Below, in pieces: positions 12,551 through 13,496 of a DNA stretch of 13,496 bases. How positions within the stretch are numbered: the first letter of the stretch is position 1; each line of letters opens with the position of its first letter. The position numbers and the translations under genes are program-made. Under the pieces are notes generated by a model. It ran no database searches. It was given only the letters and a program-made list of their open reading frames with translations, and had not been told where the DNA came from. Source of the DNA: Cyanobium gracile_A (GTDB lineage: Bacteria; Cyanobacteriota; Cyanobacteriia; PCC-6307; Cyanobiaceae); NCBI RefSeq assembly GCF_034931305.1, contig NZ_JAYGHY010000069.1, positions 1 to 13,496 of the forward strand, in the 5' to 3' direction.

Positions 12551-13496
12551 TCAGCGGGGAACAGTCCAAGGGTTGGGTGAGGCCGTTCCGCCCACCCGCA
12601 GGCGGGAGCCGCGATCGCCGGCGATCACCTCGATGCCGCCGCGGATGCGTTCCCGCAGGGCGCCGACGTGGCTGATCAGGCCGATCATCCGGCCCCCCTC
12701 CCGCAGCCGGTCGAGTTCGTCCATGGCCAGCTGCAGGTTGTCGGGATCGAGGCTGCCGAAGCCTTCGTCGATGAACAGGGCCTCCAGCGGCACGCCGCCG
12801 GCATGGGCCTGCACCGTGTCGGCCACCCCCAGGGCCAGGGCCAGGGAGGCCTGGAAGGTTTCGCCGCCCGAGAGGCTGCTCACCTCCCGCTCCTCGCCGG
12901 TGTAGGCATCCAGCACCCGCAGGCCCAGGCCGGCGTTGCGGCCGCCGTGGCCCCCCTCGTCGGTGAGCCGCAGCTGGTAGCGGCCGGAGGTCATCAGGGT
13001 GAGCCGCTGGTTGGCGTAGCCGCAGATGTCGTCGAGGTAGGCCGAGAGCACCCAGCGCTGCAGGGAGATGTAGGGAGCCGCCTTGCCCTGGCAGCGGTTG
13101 GCCACGGCGCTGAGCCGCTCGGCCCTCTGCTGCTTGTCCGCCAGCCCAGCGGCGCCCTCGCGGTGTTCGGTGGCCAGCCGGATGATCTCCTTCTGGGCGC
13201 CCCGGGCTTCGCTGTGGCGTTCCACCGCCCGGGTGCGGGCCCCATCCAGGCGGTCCACGGCCGCGCCGGCGGCGGCGGTGTCGGGCCGGGGCTCCGGCAG
13301 ATCGGCCAGATCGGGGGCGGCCAGGAGGTTGCGCTGCTGGATCACCGCCGCCTCGTAGGCCGCGATCCGCTCGACCAGTTTCAGGCGCCAGCTCTCCTCC
13401 TGCAGGGCCGCCGCGGCGTCCGTCGCCGTGGCGAAGGGCGAGGCCGCCAGTTCCTGGCCCAGCCGCCGGGCCGCCTGCTCCAGCTCGCTGGTGGCG
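12551..13496 (-). CDS. sbcC: Exonuclease SbcC, C-terminal part (partial, runs off right edge)
   Basis: The frame is open from its TGA at 12551-12553 to the right edge, so this is the last 314 or so residues of a much larger protein (SbcC is usually about 1,000). Residues nearest the edge are helical and charged and look like the returning arm of the long coiled coil (for example ATSELEQAARRLGQELAA). The C-terminal ATPase lobe follows. LQRWVLSAYLDDICGYANQRL is typical of SbcC, the ABC signature is SLSGGETFQASLALALG, Walker B is ALFIDEGFGSLDPD, and the switch histidine is in GLISHVGALRERI. With SbcD this family forms an ATP-dependent nuclease that cleaves hairpins and DNA ends. The Walker A lobe, the zinc hook and sbcD lie outside the window. 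The rest of the protein looks intact. Confidence 0.93.
   Translation of the reverse strand, partial: ATSELEQAARRLGQELAASPFATATDAAAALQEESWRLKLVERIAAYEAAVIQQRNLLAAPDLADLPEPRPDTAAAGAAVDRLDGARTRAVERHSEARGAQKEIIRLATEHREGAAGLADKQQRAERLSAVANRCQGKAAPYISLQRWVLSAYLDDICGYANQRLTLMTSGRYQLRLTDEGGHGGRNAGLGLRVLDAYTGEEREVSSLSGGETFQASLALALGVADTVQAHAGGVPLEALFIDEGFGSLDPDNLQLAMDELDRLREGGRMIGLISHVGALRERIRGGIEVIAGDRGSRLRVGGTASPNPWTVPR

Noticed and set aside
12611..12618. GCGATCGC, the cyanobacterial HIP1 octamer
   Set aside because: I noticed only one clear copy in the window, inside sbcC, which could be chance at this base composition and does not support a claim.
1..13496. CRISPR arrays, tRNA/rRNA genes, insertion sequences, defence systems
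   Set aside because: No direct-repeat arrays, no tRNA-like or rRNA sequence, no transposase or recombinase motifs, and no defence domains were recognised on either strand.

Overview
The window is very G+C-rich (one 60-base line in mrpB holds 50 G/C) and densely packed with genes. Gene content and style suggest a picocyanobacterium of the Synechococcus/Cyanobium type. The clues are a glmM next to a lytic-transglycosylase-like gene, a cyanobacterial-style Mrp cluster in the order C-D-E-F-G-A(short)-B, a long-headed MscS channel and an SbcC exonuclease. The organism is inferred; no rRNA or photosynthesis gene is present to confirm it.

Layout from left to right. (1) Cell-envelope block: the 5' part of a gene probably encoding a soluble lytic transglycosylase-like protein (minus strand, cut by the left edge), a small two-helix membrane protein (plus), and glmM, phosphoglucosamine mutase (plus). 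(2) A minus-strand pair that is probably one transcript: an MscS-family mechanosensitive channel followed by a dienelactone-hydrolase-family protein with a Tat-like signal. (3) A 190-base divergent intergenic region with a perfect 10-bp-arm inverted repeat, then a CPA2 (Kef/YbaL-type) cation:proton antiporter with RCK/TrkA domains (plus). (4) A 197-residue protein of unknown function. (5) A seven-gene Mrp (Mnh)-type Na+/H+ antiporter operon, in which every gene overlaps the next by one or four bases. (6) A G+C-poor minus-strand gene for an exported protein with four EF-hand loops. (7) The C-terminal part of SbcC, minus strand, cut by the right edge.

Most of the middle of the window concerns turgor and monovalent cations: MscS releases osmolytes on swelling, the CPA2 antiporter exchanges K+ or Na+ for protons under nucleotide control, and Mrp extrudes Na+. 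The most notable points are the reduced single-pump Mrp module, which matches the sodium-translocating half of the archaeal MBH hydrogenase subunit by subunit, the unknown gene just ahead of it, the palindrome between the mscS and CPA2 genes, and the compositional break at the EF-hand gene. No RNA genes, insertion sequences, CRISPR arrays or defence genes were recognised. No gene-free stretch exceeds 300 bases.
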